This document shows positions 25,413 through 33,406 of a DNA stretch of 64,000 nt, one piece after another; positions within the stretch are counted from its first letter, which is position 1, and every line of letters begins with the position of its first letter. The translations under genes were made by a program, and so were the position numbers. The notes under the pieces are model-generated. The model had not been told where the DNA came from. It worked only from the letters and a program-made list of their open reading frames with translations, and made no database searches. This DNA comes from Gemmatimonadota bacterium. GTDB lineage: Bacteria; Gemmatimonadota; Gemmatimonadetes; Gemmatimonadales; GWC2-71-9. Where the stretch lies: positions 1 through 64,000 of the forward strand of contig QHUZ01000034.1 of the NCBI GenBank assembly GCA_003223395.1. The letters run 5' to 3'.

Positions 25413-25975
25413 AAGAGCGTGTACGTGCTCACGAGCAGGAACACCACAATCGCCGCGATGATCACGACCGCGGTGTAGCCCATCGATCGATCCTGCGGCA
25501 CTTTCATGAGCGTCGGCAGGCCCAGGTAGAACAGGTACAGGCTGTACAGCGAAACGAAGACGCCGACCATGAGGAAGCGGCCGTGAAGGTTGAAGATGCC
25601 GGCCAACCACATCGGCGTGCTCGCATACGCCGCGACCTTGAGGGCCTGGACGTCGTTCTTCTGTCCACCGAACCCTGGGGCCAGCAGGCTGATGATCTGC
25701 GTCAGCGCGAACACCGCGGCCAGCTGCAGCACCAGCGCGATGCCAAACCAGGTAGCCGCGCCGGTGATCGTGACGGACTCCGGCAGGCTCGTTCCCGCGA
25801 TGCGCTTCCCGAAAACCAGTCGCCCGATGGCGCCGGCCAGCGGGCCGATCACGGCGAGCGGCACGATGTACCGGCCCCAGATGGCCCCCGGCTTGGTGAA
25901 TTCGGAGTCGACTTCTTTGAATGTCGCGCGAGGCTCGAACAGCACGCCCCGCGCACGGCCCACCGTCGTCTCCAT
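25409..25975 (-). CDS. Yip1-domain membrane protein
   Basis: I start this 188-residue protein at METTVGRARGVLFEPRATF, the usual Yip1-family opening in which a short region with a W/F-P motif precedes the first helix. Five hydrophobic helices follow, with FGGQKNDVQALKVAAYASTP as the conserved cytoplasmic loop before helix 3. Bacterial Yip1 proteins (PF04893) have no firm function. The stop overlaps that of the convergent aminotransferase gene by 4 bases. Confidence 0.85.
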   Translation of the reverse strand: METTVGRARGVLFEPRATFKEVDSEFTKPGAIWGRYIVPLAVIGPLAGAIGRLVFGKRIAGTSLPESVTITGAATWFGIALVLQLAAVFALTQIISLLAPGFGGQKNDVQALKVAAYASTPMWLAGIFNLHGRFLMVGVFVSLYSLYLFYLGLPTLMKVPQDRSMGYTAVVIIAAIVVFLLVSTYTLF

Positions 25976-26023
25976 CCCGATCTCCCCACTGAGGAAGCCC
26001 CCAAGATAAAAGGGGCGTAGATT

Positions 26024-26830
26024 GTGGCAATGCTTGTCGACGTCCACGCTCATTTTTACCACCAACGGACGCCCCGGGCCGACTGGCGCGAGCGCAATGA
26101 GAGCCGCATCACAGCGGGCGCCAGGATCGGTATTTCGGTCCACGTCGCCTCGATTCTGGGCAGTTTCGGCCTCACGTCCCCGACCTATTTCCCCTCGCCG
26201 CGGGACGTCACAGCCGGGAACGATGCGTTGCTCGCCTTACAACGCGCCCACCCCGACCGCATTCGCGGCTATGTCTGCGTGAACCCGAACTACGGCGCGC
26301 ACGCCCGCGCCGAGATCGTGCGCTGCCTGGACGCAGGGATGATCGGAATCAAGCTGGCAGCGAGCCGGCGGGCGGACGATCCGCTGCTCGATCCGATCGC
26401 CGCGCTGGCGCTGCAGCGCCGCGTCCCGATCCTGCAGCACATTTGGCAGCACCGCCGCCGCGACTGGCCGGGACAAGAGGCGTCCGACGCGACCGAGCTG
26501 TGCACGCTCGCGCGCCGGCATCCGGATGTCCCGTTCATCCTGGCGCACATCGGCGGCGGCGGGGACTGGCTGCACTCGCTCCACGCGGTGGCGAATGTGC
26601 CTAATGTGTACGTCGATCTCTCGGGCAGCGGCGTGGACGGCGGCATGCTCGAGGCCTGCATCGCAAGCGTCGGCGTGAATCGCCTGCTGTGGGGCAGCGA
26701 CATCACGATGGACACCGGCTGGGCCAAACTGCGCTACCTCGAGACCTTCCTCTCCAAGGACGACATGGCACTGGTGCGCTGGAAAAATGCCGCGCGGATC
26801 TTTCCGCCGGGCGCCTTTCCGACCGACTGA
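26024..26830 (+). CDS. Amidohydrolase (Amidohydro_2 family)
   Basis: The start is GTG 26024, with AGGGG eight bases upstream; ATG 26030 is an alternative. The 268-residue TIM-barrel protein keeps the metal-ligand pattern: DVHAHFYH (HxH near the N-terminus), ILQHIWQHRR with the third-strand His, FILAHIGGGGDW, and the final Asp in LLWGSDITMD. Such enzymes hydrolyse or decarboxylate cyclic amides, lactones or carboxylates. The gene is divergent from the Yip1 gene. It heads a run of seven co-directional genes and overlaps the next by one base (TGATG). Confidence 0.85.
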   Translation: MAMLVDVHAHFYHQRTPRADWRERNESRITAGARIGISVHVASILGSFGLTSPTYFPSPRDVTAGNDALLALQRAHPDRIRGYVCVNPNYGAHARAEIVRCLDAGMIGIKLAASRRADDPLLDPIAALALQRRVPILQHIWQHRRRDWPGQEASDATELCTLARRHPDVPFILAHIGGGGDWLHSLHAVANVPNVYVDLSGSGVDGGMLEACIASVGVNRLLWGSDITMDTGWAKLRYLETFLSKDDMALVRWKNAARIFPPGAFPTD

Positions 26831-27600
26831 TGCGAATCGACTGCAACGCCTTTCTGGGCGCGTATCCGTGGCGCAAAGTGCCGGGCACGTCACCGGACGC
26901 GCTGCTGCAGGCGCTCGAGCGGACGAAGATCGATGCCGCCTGGATCACGCATCTCCCCAGCCTGTTCTGGCGCGATCCCACCGAAGGCAATGCCTGGCTG
27001 TACGACACTGCGCGGCAGGAGACGCGCTTCAAGCCGGTCCCGACTGTACATCCCGGCTTGGCGGAGTGGGAGCAGGTGATTGGCGACGCGGCAAACGCCG
27101 GCGCGCCCGCGATCCGCTGTGATCCGTTGTATCTGGGACTCGATCCCACGGGCGGCGAGATGCGGGTTCTCACGGCCGCGTGTGGTGCGGCCCGCATGCC
27201 GCTCATGCTCGCCGTGCGGCTCGAGGACGGCCGGCAGCGCCACCCCAACGATCACGTTCCGGAGTTGCCAGCGGCTGCGGTGCGAGCGTTGATTCGCAGC
27301 GATGCCGACGTGCGACTCCTGGTCACGCACGCCGATCGCGCCTTCATCGAGGAAGTCCACTTCGGCTCCGCGCCCGAAGAGGCGCGCCGCATCTGGTGGG
27401 ACATCTGTTGGATCTGGGGCCCTCCCGAGGACCATCTCGCCACGCTGCTGGACACGATTGGTCCAGAGCGGTTCGTCTTCGGCACGGGACAGCCGCTGCG
27501 TTTGCCCGAAACCAGCATCGCGAAACTCGATCTCCTGGATGTGTCACCCGATAAACGGGAAGCAATCGAATCGAAGAACGTGCGGGAGTTAGTGAGCTGA
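26830..27600 (+). CDS. Amidohydrolase-like protein lacking metal ligands
   Basis: The start ATG overlaps the preceding stop, giving 256 residues. It has the same fold as its neighbour but has lost most of the metal site. The HxH motif reads CNAF (RIDCNAFLGAYPW), and the terminal GSD Asp is replaced (FVFGTGQPLRLPE). A single His remains in RLLVTHADRAF. It may be a pseudoenzyme that pairs with the first amidohydrolase, or an enzyme with a different mechanism. The pair is encoded together and is probably produced in equal amounts. Confidence 0.75.
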   Translation: MRIDCNAFLGAYPWRKVPGTSPDALLQALERTKIDAAWITHLPSLFWRDPTEGNAWLYDTARQETRFKPVPTVHPGLAEWEQVIGDAANAGAPAIRCDPLYLGLDPTGGEMRVLTAACGAARMPLMLAVRLEDGRQRHPNDHVPELPAAAVRALIRSDADVRLLVTHADRAFIEEVHFGSAPEEARRIWWDICWIWGPPEDHLATLLDTIGPERFVFGTGQPLRLPETSIAKLDLLDVSPDKREAIESKNVRELVS

Positions 27601-27632
27601 CCGTCCGTCTCGAGGGCGGCCTCATTCCCGCC

Positions 27633-28463
27633 GTGCCGGTCCCGTTTCGAGGCGATACGATGGACTGTGCCGCACAGCGCGCGTACGCGAGCTGGATGGC
27701 GCGGCAGCCCATCGCCGGCGTCGCGGTGTGGGCGCACACAGGGCGTGGTCCCCATCTCTCGGACGAGCAACGACGTGTGGTCTTGGAGGAGTGGCGCGCC
27801 GCGCTTCCCGGCAAAGTCATCGTCGCCGGCGCCAACGGCCTGAGCATGGCGCGCGAGGCGAAACGGGGCGGTGCGGATGCGTTGCTCGCGTTTCCCGTTC
27901 CCGAGAACGCACTCGTCTATCATGACGAGTTGTCGCAGGAGCTGCCCGTCATCGCCTTCTACTTGTATGAGGGGGCCGGCGGTGTGGACTACGACGACAC
28001 GGTCCTGCACGGCATTCTGTCATTGCCGAACGTAGTGGGAATCAAAGTCGCGACGCTCGATTCGATCATGACGTTCCAACGGATCGCGGTGGTGATGCGC
28101 GATCATCCCGACAAGCTCCTGATCACCGGTGAAGACCGGTTCCTCGGCTACTCGCTGATGCTGGGCGCGCGTGCGGCCTTGATTGGCATGGGCTCGGCGC
28201 TCACGGACATACAGGCGGCACTGCTGAACGCTCACGCGAGCGGCGACGACCACGCCTTCCTGCGCCTTTCCACGCAGATAGACGCCTTTGGGCAAGCCAC
28301 CTTCACTGAGCCCATGGACGGCTACATTCGGCGTATGCTCTGGGCCCTCGCCGCCGAGGGTGTGATCCCGGACGACGCATGCGACGATCCGTGGGGTCCG
28401 CAGTTGCCGGCGGCACAGCGCGAGGCAGTCCGGCGCGCGGTGCGCGAGGCGCGCCTACGGTAG
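27633..28463 (+). CDS. DapA/NAL-family aldolase-lyase
   Basis: The TIM-barrel protein has 276 residues from GTG 27633. The Schiff-base Lys is in VVGIKVATLDS, the catalytic Tyr probably in IAFYLYEGAGG, and WAHTGRGPHLSDEQRR occupies the place of the usual TGGTGE loop. The family resemblance continues upstream of the GTG (LEGGLIPA), yet there is no ATG, GTG or TTG between the upstream stop and 27633. The true start may therefore be CTG 27597 or ATT 27624. Relatives cleave or condense pyruvate with aldehydes; the substrate is unknown. Confidence 0.8.
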   Translation: MPVPFRGDTMDCAAQRAYASWMARQPIAGVAVWAHTGRGPHLSDEQRRVVLEEWRAALPGKVIVAGANGLSMAREAKRGGADALLAFPVPENALVYHDELSQELPVIAFYLYEGAGGVDYDDTVLHGILSLPNVVGIKVATLDSIMTFQRIAVVMRDHPDKLLITGEDRFLGYSLMLGARAALIGMGSALTDIQAALLNAHASGDDHAFLRLSTQIDAFGQATFTEPMDGYIRRMLWALAAEGVIPDDACDDPWGPQLPAAQREAVRRAVREARLR

Positions 28464-29668
28464 ATCGCCGCTCGTTCCTCAAGACTAGCGCCGCAGTGGC
28501 GCTCGGAGGGGGAGTCTTGATGCCAACAGCCAAGCAACCGCACATCGTGGTGGTTGGCGCCGGCGCGTTCGGTGGTTGGACGGCGCTGTTCTTACGGCGC
28601 CAGGGTGCCCGCGTCACACTGGTCGATGCGTGGGGCCCCGGCAATTCGCGCGCGAGCTCCGGCGGGGAGACCCGCGTGATTCGCGCGACGTATGGACCGC
28701 GCGCGGTCTACACGCGGATGGCGGCACGCGCGCTGGCGCTGTGGAAAGAGCATCAGACGCAGTGGCACAGGCCGCTCTACCACGGCATCGGTGTGCTGTG
28801 GTTGGTCGAGAGCGACGAGCAGTACGAGAAGGCGGCCCTGCCGATCCTGCGCGAGGCGCGCGTCACGTTCGAAGAGCTGCTAGGCGCCGAGGTCGCGCGG
28901 CGCTTCCCCCAGATCAACTGTGAGCAGGTGCGCTGGGCAATTCTGGAGAAAGACGGCGGCTATCTCACCGCGCGGCGCGCGTGTGCCGCCGTGCTGGAAG
29001 GCTTTTTGGCCGAAGGCGGCGAGTATCGCCAGCTCGCGGTGCAATCCCCAATTCAGCCCGAGCGGGGAGAGCTGTCTTCAGTCACGCTATCTGATGGCAG
29101 TCGGCTGATGGCAGATGGCTTTGTCTTTGCGTGCGGACCGTGGCTCGGCTCACTGTTTCCGGGCGTGATCGGCGACCGCGTCCGTCCGACGCGGCAGGAG
29201 GTCTTCTTCTTTGGGACGCCTGCCGGCGATCGGCGCTTCACGGAGGAAGCGCTGCCCGTCTGGGCGGATCACGGCGCGCGCTTCATGTACGGCATCCCGG
29301 GTAACGAGTGGCGCGGCTTCAAAGTGGCCGACGATACCAGAGGACCCGTCATCGATCCGACTACTGAGTCCCGAGTCCCCAGTCCCGACGCCCTCCAAAT
29401 CGCGCGCGACTATCTCGCCTACCGGTTCCCCGGCCTGAAAGGCGCGCCGCTGCTCGAGTCGCGCGTCTGCCAGTACGAACAGTCTCCCGACGAGCATTTC
29501 ATCATCGATCGGCACCCGCAGGCGTCGAACGCGTGGATCGTCGGTGGGGGATCGGGGCACGGGTTCAAACACGGCCCCGCCGTGGGAGAGCTGGTCGCGC
29601 GACTGGTACTGAGCGGCGCGGCGGGGGCGCCCGATGAGCAATTCCGGCTCTCTCGCTTCGCTCACTAG
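28379..29668 (+). CDS. Tat-exported sarcosine-oxidase-like flavoprotein (covalent FAD)
   Basis: This 429-residue protein carries a twin-arginine signal DRRSFLKTSAAVALGGG (Arg30-Arg31). A Rossmann GAGAFGG (60-66), SSGGETRVIRATYG and a C-terminal GGGSGHGFKHGP follow. Cys364 in RVCQYEQSPDEHFIID is placed exactly where monomeric sarcosine oxidases attach FAD covalently. The oxidase family acts on N-methyl or secondary amino acids and makes peroxide. The start (ATG 28379 or GTG 28391) lies 85 bases inside the preceding gene. Two heptamer repeat tracts (29092-29119, 29367-29394) lie in its coding sequence. Confidence 0.85.
   Translation: MRRSVGSAVAGGTARGSPARGARGAPTVDRRSFLKTSAAVALGGGVLMPTAKQPHIVVVGAGAFGGWTALFLRRQGARVTLVDAWGPGNSRASSGGETRVIRATYGPRAVYTRMAARALALWKEHQTQWHRPLYHGIGVLWLVESDEQYEKAALPILREARVTFEELLGAEVARRFPQINCEQVRWAILEKDGGYLTARRACAAVLEGFLAEGGEYRQLAVQSPIQPERGELSSVTLSDGSRLMADGFVFACGPWLGSLFPGVIGDRVRPTRQEVFFFGTPAGDRRFTEEALPVWADHGARFMYGIPGNEWRGFKVADDTRGPVIDPTTESRVPSPDALQIARDYLAYRFPGLKGAPLLESRVCQYEQSPDEHFIIDRHPQASNAWIVGGGSGHGFKHGPAVGELVARLVLSGAAGAPDEQFRLSRFAH
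29092..29119. repeat. Heptanucleotide tandem repeat in the flavoprotein gene
   Basis: Four consecutive 7-mers read TGATGGC, AGTCGGC, TGATGGC and AGATGGC. Together they span 28 bases in the segment encoding LSDGSRLMADGF. Similarity between units far exceeds chance. Confidence 0.65.
29367..29394. repeat. Heptanucleotide tandem repeat, AGTCCCG type
   Basis: Consecutive 7-mers AGTCCCG, AGTCCCC, AGTCCCG and ACGCCCT lie in the region encoding TESRVPSPDA. This is a second heptamer tract in the same gene, with a different unit sequence. Confidence 0.75.
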
Positions 29669-30776
29669 AGACTTCGAGCGGTTCAAGCGGGAGCTGCCGC
29701 GCGATTTTCCCTCGCTCGTGCGCGACACCTACCGCATCAACCTCGCCGCGCGGTACCTCGGCCGGCCGCTGCCGCATCCCATCGGCAAGGGGTCCGGCCA
29801 GCTGTCGCTCAACAGTGGGCAGCTCGAGACCGACGCCGAGGCCGGGCTCGCGTTCGCGGTGCTGAAGACGGTGATCGCCCAGGACGCGGCCGGTGATCAA
29901 TCGATGGCCGCGTGGGCGATTCACGAGTCGAAAATGAAAGTCGAGCGCCGCGGTGCGGGATGGACGGTCACCTGGAAGGGGAGGGGATGGGATCGTTCGT
30001 TCGACGAGTATCTGGCGTTGGTGCGCGCGGGCCGCGATCTCACACGGGCCGGCCGCCTGCTCGCCGTGCCGTCGGTGAAATATCACCTACCGCGTCTGGA
30101 TGAAGCGTTTCGTGATAGCGAGTATGCGTACACGACGCGCGCGCTGGCGACGGCGTGGAGAGACGCGCCGCTGCTGCTTGAGAAGGATTTCTCGCCGACG
30201 CTCGCGGGCGACGCCCTCGCTGAAGAGAAGCAACAGATCCTGCGCTGGCTGCGCGAGGTGCCGCAGCGCATTCGCGCGCACGGCGATGTGCGGCTGTCCA
30301 TGAAACTGATGAACGCCCGTTTCGATGATGACTTTCAGGCCGAGATGATGAAGGCTGCAGCCAGTGCGGATGCCCTGGTGGTGTTCAATCGGCTGTTCGA
30401 TTCAACGGCGGGTGTAGCATATGGTGGACCCGAATTGAGTGATCGCAATCTGCGGGTTTTGGCCTGTCTGACCCCGGGCGCAAGCCCGGGGATCCCGGAA
30501 CTCTCCGGGACAGGAGACATTCACTCTGGCCGCATGATCGTCCACTACGCATTGCGCGGCTGCTCGTCCGTCCAGCTGCACACCTTCTTCCAGCTCCCGC
30601 TCGAGGAATATCCCGCGACTGACGGCTCGCGCACGCAGCGTGCGCTCCATGCGCTGGTTTTCGATCCGCGCGACGGATTGCTCGCTGTAATGCTCGAACG
30701 CGAAGCCGCGGGAACGCTTGCACGCCGCGGCGGCGAGCTGCGCTTTCTCGATCTCCTACCGGGAGAGGACCGGTGA
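29634..30776 (+). CDS. Divergent dihydroorotate-dehydrogenase-like TIM-barrel protein
   Basis: This 380-residue protein overlaps the flavoprotein gene by 35 bases. I recognise the DHODH/PreA pattern only in pieces. INLAARYLGRPLPHPIGKGSGQ corresponds to the substrate/FMN entry segment, and AVLKTVIAQD to the KT-V motif. SADALVVFNRLFD then ELSDRNLRVL follow, and TGDIHSGRMIVHYALRGCSSVQL matches the GGI...D...Y...GA..VQ phosphate-binding end. The catalytic Cys/Ser loop is not obvious. A double hairpin (30472-30510) is read as TPGASPGIPELSG just before the phosphate-binding end. It is probably an FMN-dependent reductase of unknown substrate. Confidence 0.6.
   Translation: MSNSGSLASLTRDFERFKRELPRDFPSLVRDTYRINLAARYLGRPLPHPIGKGSGQLSLNSGQLETDAEAGLAFAVLKTVIAQDAAGDQSMAAWAIHESKMKVERRGAGWTVTWKGRGWDRSFDEYLALVRAGRDLTRAGRLLAVPSVKYHLPRLDEAFRDSEYAYTTRALATAWRDAPLLLEKDFSPTLAGDALAEEKQQILRWLREVPQRIRAHGDVRLSMKLMNARFDDDFQAEMMKAAASADALVVFNRLFDSTAGVAYGGPELSDRNLRVLACLTPGASPGIPELSGTGDIHSGRMIVHYALRGCSSVQLHTFFQLPLEEYPATDGSRTQRALHALVFDPRDGLLAVMLEREAAGTLARRGGELRFLDLLPGEDR
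30472..30510. repeat. Double hairpin repeat inside a coding sequence
   Basis: CCCCGGGC-GCAA-GCCCGGGG (8-bp stem, GNRA loop, 30472-30491) is followed at once by TCCCGGA-ACTC-TCCGGGA (7-bp stem, 30493-30510). The compound form is typical of REP-like mobile repeats. It is read in frame. Confidence 0.75.
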
Positions 30777-31141
30777 CCGAACGTCGTCGCTTGGGAGGCC
30801 TCGCCTTTCTCGTGCTCGCCGGTCTCTTGGCATGGGGCGGCACCGTCGATCCCACCAGGGCGTGGGCGCGTTGGCCCGCCGTCGTCGTGCTGGGATGCTT
30901 CGGGGCTGTCGTCCTATTGTCCGATCGGATGCGGTGGCTGCAAGAGCGCGACCGGATCGAGGGCGCCTACCTCTTGATGATCATGCTCGGCCTCGCCATC
31001 GCTGCCGTGGCGTGGTTGGTCCCGTCGAGTGGGAGCAAGGGGCTCCTCGCGGTCGGCGGGCTGCTCGCAATCATTCCGCTTGGTCTCTGGATCCTGGCGC
31101 GGCGCCGCGGAGATGACGATGACCCGAATCGCCCGCGCTGA
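30773..31141 (+). CDS. Small four-helix membrane protein, unknown
   Basis: The 122-residue protein starts at GTG inside the previous stop (GTGA). It has four hydrophobic segments (about 9-22, 34-50, 68-84, 90-108) and an acidic-basic tail RRRGDDDDPNRPR. Co-transcription with the surrounding enzymes is likely from the overlaps. I do not recognise the family, and no catalytic motif is seen. Confidence 0.7.
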   Translation: MTERRRLGGLAFLVLAGLLAWGGTVDPTRAWARWPAVVVLGCFGAVVLLSDRMRWLQERDRIEGAYLLMIMLGLAIAAVAWLVPSSGSKGLLAVGGLLAIIPLGLWILARRRGDDDDPNRPR

Positions 31142-32258
31142 GCTGTTCGAGCTCACCCTGCCGCTCCTCGAGCCGTTCGTGATTTCGGGGGGCGCGATGA
31201 CGGAGCGGCGCTCGCTCATCGTGGTGTTGCACGATGATGCCGGGCACGTGGGCTACGGCGAGTGCCCGCCGTTTGAGCTCCCGTTTTATTCGGAAGAAAC
31301 GCTCGCCGGTGCGCGCCATCTCATCGCGCACGTGCTGCTGCCGCGCGTCGTGGACCGCGAGTTCGAGCGCCCGCTGCCCGAAGCCGTGGATGCCGTGCTG
31401 CGCGAAGGGGTGCGCGGGAATTGGTTCGCCCGCGCCGGCGTGGAGACTGCGGCGTGGGATCTCGAGGCGCATCAGCGGGGCACGGGTCTCGCCGCGCTGC
31501 TCGGCGAGCGGCTGGGCGTGGCGCCGGCGGCCGCCGTTCCCTGCGGTGTCGCGCTCGGCATTCCCGCGGGCCGCGACCCCGCCGAGCTGACGCGCGCGGT
31601 GTATGATGCGGTCCGGCATGGCTACGCACGCGTCAAGATCAAAGTGGCCCCGGGCTGGGACGCGGCCGCGGTCCGCGCGGCGCGGCAGGGGCTCGACGGA
31701 AGCGATCTCCCGCTCACGGTCGACGCGAACGGCGCCTACGAGTGGCCGCGCGACGAGGCGGCGCTGCGCGCGCTCGACGATGCGGGCCTGCTGTATATCG
31801 AGCAACCACTCCACCCCGACGAGTTGGTCGGGCACGCCCGACTCGGCGAAACACTGCGCACCCCGATCTGCCTCGACGAAACGCTGCGCGATGCGCGCGC
31901 GGCCCGCCAGATTATGGCATTGAACGGACCGAGAATTTGGAACATCAAAGTCCACCGCGTCGGTGGGCTGAGCGAGGTCTGCCGGATTTACCGGCTGGCG
32001 GCCGAGTACGACGCCCAGCTTTGGGCCGGCACCATGCCCGAGTCGGGCATCGGGTCCCAGGCCGCGCTCGCGGCGGCATCGCTGCCCCTGTTCGTCTATC
32101 CGTCCGATCTCGAACCGTCCGCCCGGTGGTTCGGCAGGAACGGCGACGTCATCAAGCTGACAATGGGCCGGGGCGGGCGTATGGCAGTGCCGCAGCAGTC
32201 GTGTGGCCGGCTCCTCGATCCCGCCCGCTTTCGCCTCTTGACCGTGCCTGTACTTTAG
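31119..32258 (+). CDS. menC: Enolase-superfamily OSB synthase / N-succinylamino-acid racemase
   Basis: I choose ATG 31119 (379 residues) because GGAG lies six bases upstream; ATG 31113 is two codons earlier. Motifs are the acid-base pair in RVKIKVAPGWD (KxK), metal ligands in VDANGAY, YIEQPL and CLDETL, and the second-side Lys in NIKVHRVGG. The sequence fits the MenC/NSAR subfamily. In menaquinone makers it dehydrates SHCHC to o-succinylbenzoate. Beside the DapA-like and oxidase genes it could instead racemise N-acyl amino acids. No other men genes are in the window, so the symbol is tentative. Confidence 0.8.
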   Translation: MTRIARAELFELTLPLLEPFVISGGAMTERRSLIVVLHDDAGHVGYGECPPFELPFYSEETLAGARHLIAHVLLPRVVDREFERPLPEAVDAVLREGVRGNWFARAGVETAAWDLEAHQRGTGLAALLGERLGVAPAAAVPCGVALGIPAGRDPAELTRAVYDAVRHGYARVKIKVAPGWDAAAVRAARQGLDGSDLPLTVDANGAYEWPRDEAALRALDDAGLLYIEQPLHPDELVGHARLGETLRTPICLDETLRDARAARQIMALNGPRIWNIKVHRVGGLSEVCRIYRLAAEYDAQLWAGTMPESGIGSQAALAAASLPLFVYPSDLEPSARWFGRNGDVIKLTMGRGGRMAVPQQSCGRLLDPARFRLLTVPVL

Positions 32259-32266
32259 GGGCGCGA

Positions 32267-32728
32267 ATGAACAAACCAACGACTGACTACTGGGCCGGTC
32301 ATCTCTACCTGAGCCCGCGCCAGCGTCCCAAGCCCGATCAGCCGGTGCGTGATCTGTCGCCACGCGCCGCCCAACGATTCAAGACCGCCCGCGAACAGCT
32401 CCGCAACCTGCGCCACGTGACCGAGCAAATCGTCTACCTCGGCACCACCTGGAAATGGGTCTGGATGTACGAGGTGGGAGGCCGGAAGCTGGGCTACCTG
32501 CACCCCATGCAGACAGGTGTCAGCGGCACGTTCGTTCTGTCGGGACTCGAGGAGCAGGAAATCAGCGCGACGAACGGATTACCGCGAGTCATCAAACAGG
32601 CGGTGCGTGACGGAACGCTGTCCGACGGCGTGCGCCACTGCTGGATGGAATTCGACGATCTCGAGGCGGTCAACGCGTTCGTCGACGTCGTGCGATTGAA
32701 ATACCAACTACTGGCGCGGCCGGAGTAG
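32267..32728 (+). CDS. DUF3788-like small protein
   Basis: This 153-residue cytoplasmic protein starts at ATG 32267 with AGGGG eight bases upstream. Its central part, TTWKWVWMYEVGGRKLGYL then a beta-rich segment and a C-terminal FVDVVRLKYQL, resembles DUF3788 proteins. These have a conserved W...Y...GRKL.YL pattern and unknown function. It stands between menC and the respiratory operon. Confidence 0.6.
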   Translation: MNKPTTDYWAGHLYLSPRQRPKPDQPVRDLSPRAAQRFKTAREQLRNLRHVTEQIVYLGTTWKWVWMYEVGGRKLGYLHPMQTGVSGTFVLSGLEEQEISATNGLPRVIKQAVRDGTLSDGVRHCWMEFDDLEAVNAFVDVVRLKYQLLARPE

Positions 32729-32742
32729 CCGTTGTTACATTC

Positions 32743-33405
32743 GTGAGCCTTCGGGCTCAACCACTGATCAGCCTTAGAGGGAATCTGCGTTCAGCTGCGG
32801 TCGTGGTGTTGATCCTCGCCCTCCCGCCTGCGGCCCTTAGCGGCCAGCAGGCCCAATCGACTTCTTCACCGTCGTCCCGGTACCAGGCTCCCGTCATCAG
32901 CGACACCGGTGACCTCAAAGGGCCGCGCCAGCCGATCTTCTTTCGACACGACGTGCACGCGGGTGAAGACCAGATCCCCTGCATGTACTGTCATTACTCC
33001 GCCGCCGTCTCGAGCGAGCCGGGGATCCCGTCGCTGCAGACGTGCATTGGCTGCCATCAAGTGGTCGGCGGTGGCTCCCGCCGGGGACTAAAGGGCGACA
33101 CGACCGCCGCGCGCGCGGAACGCGCGCAGGTCCAGCTCCTGCGCAACGCGTGGCGCGAGCGGCAACCGCCGGAGTGGATCCGCGTCCACGCGTTGCCTGG
33201 CTTCGTGCGCTTCCCGCACATGCGTCACATCAAGGGACTTAGCACCAGGCAGGGCGTCGAGGCTAACGCCACCTGTGCGACGTGCCACGGCGACGTGAAA
33301 CACATGACCCAGGTCGAGCAGGTCTCGACGCTCCGCATGGGATGGTGCGTCCACTGTCACATGCAAAACACCGTGACGCGCGACTGCAGCGTGTGCCATT
33401 ACTGA
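32743..33405 (+). CDS. actA: ACIII subunit ActA, pentahaem cytochrome c
   Basis: The protein has 220 residues with a hydrophobic export segment (about 18-33). Five CxxCH haem sites are visible: CMYCH, CIGCH, CATCH, CVHCH and CSVCH. They match the pentahaem ActA subunit of alternative complex III, which passes electrons from menaquinol oxidation to periplasmic carriers. GTG 32743 is the likely start. It overlaps a UUCG-capped hairpin (32744-32759), and no strong ribosome-binding site is close. The gene opens the actABCDEF operon. Confidence 0.9.
   Translation: MSLRAQPLISLRGNLRSAAVVVLILALPPAALSGQQAQSTSSPSSRYQAPVISDTGDLKGPRQPIFFRHDVHAGEDQIPCMYCHYSAAVSSEPGIPSLQTCIGCHQVVGGGSRRGLKGDTTAARAERAQVQLLRNAWRERQPPEWIRVHALPGFVRFPHMRHIKGLSTRQGVEANATCATCHGDVKHMTQVEQVSTLRMGWCVHCHMQNTVTRDCSVCHY
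32744..32759 (+). other. UUCG hairpin over the actA start
   Basis: TGAGCC-TTCG-GGCTCA forms a perfect 6-bp stem with a stable UUCG tetraloop. The predicted GTG start of actA lies at its foot. No T-tract follows, so it is not an intrinsic terminator. Confidence 0.5.
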
Positions 33406-33406
33406 T

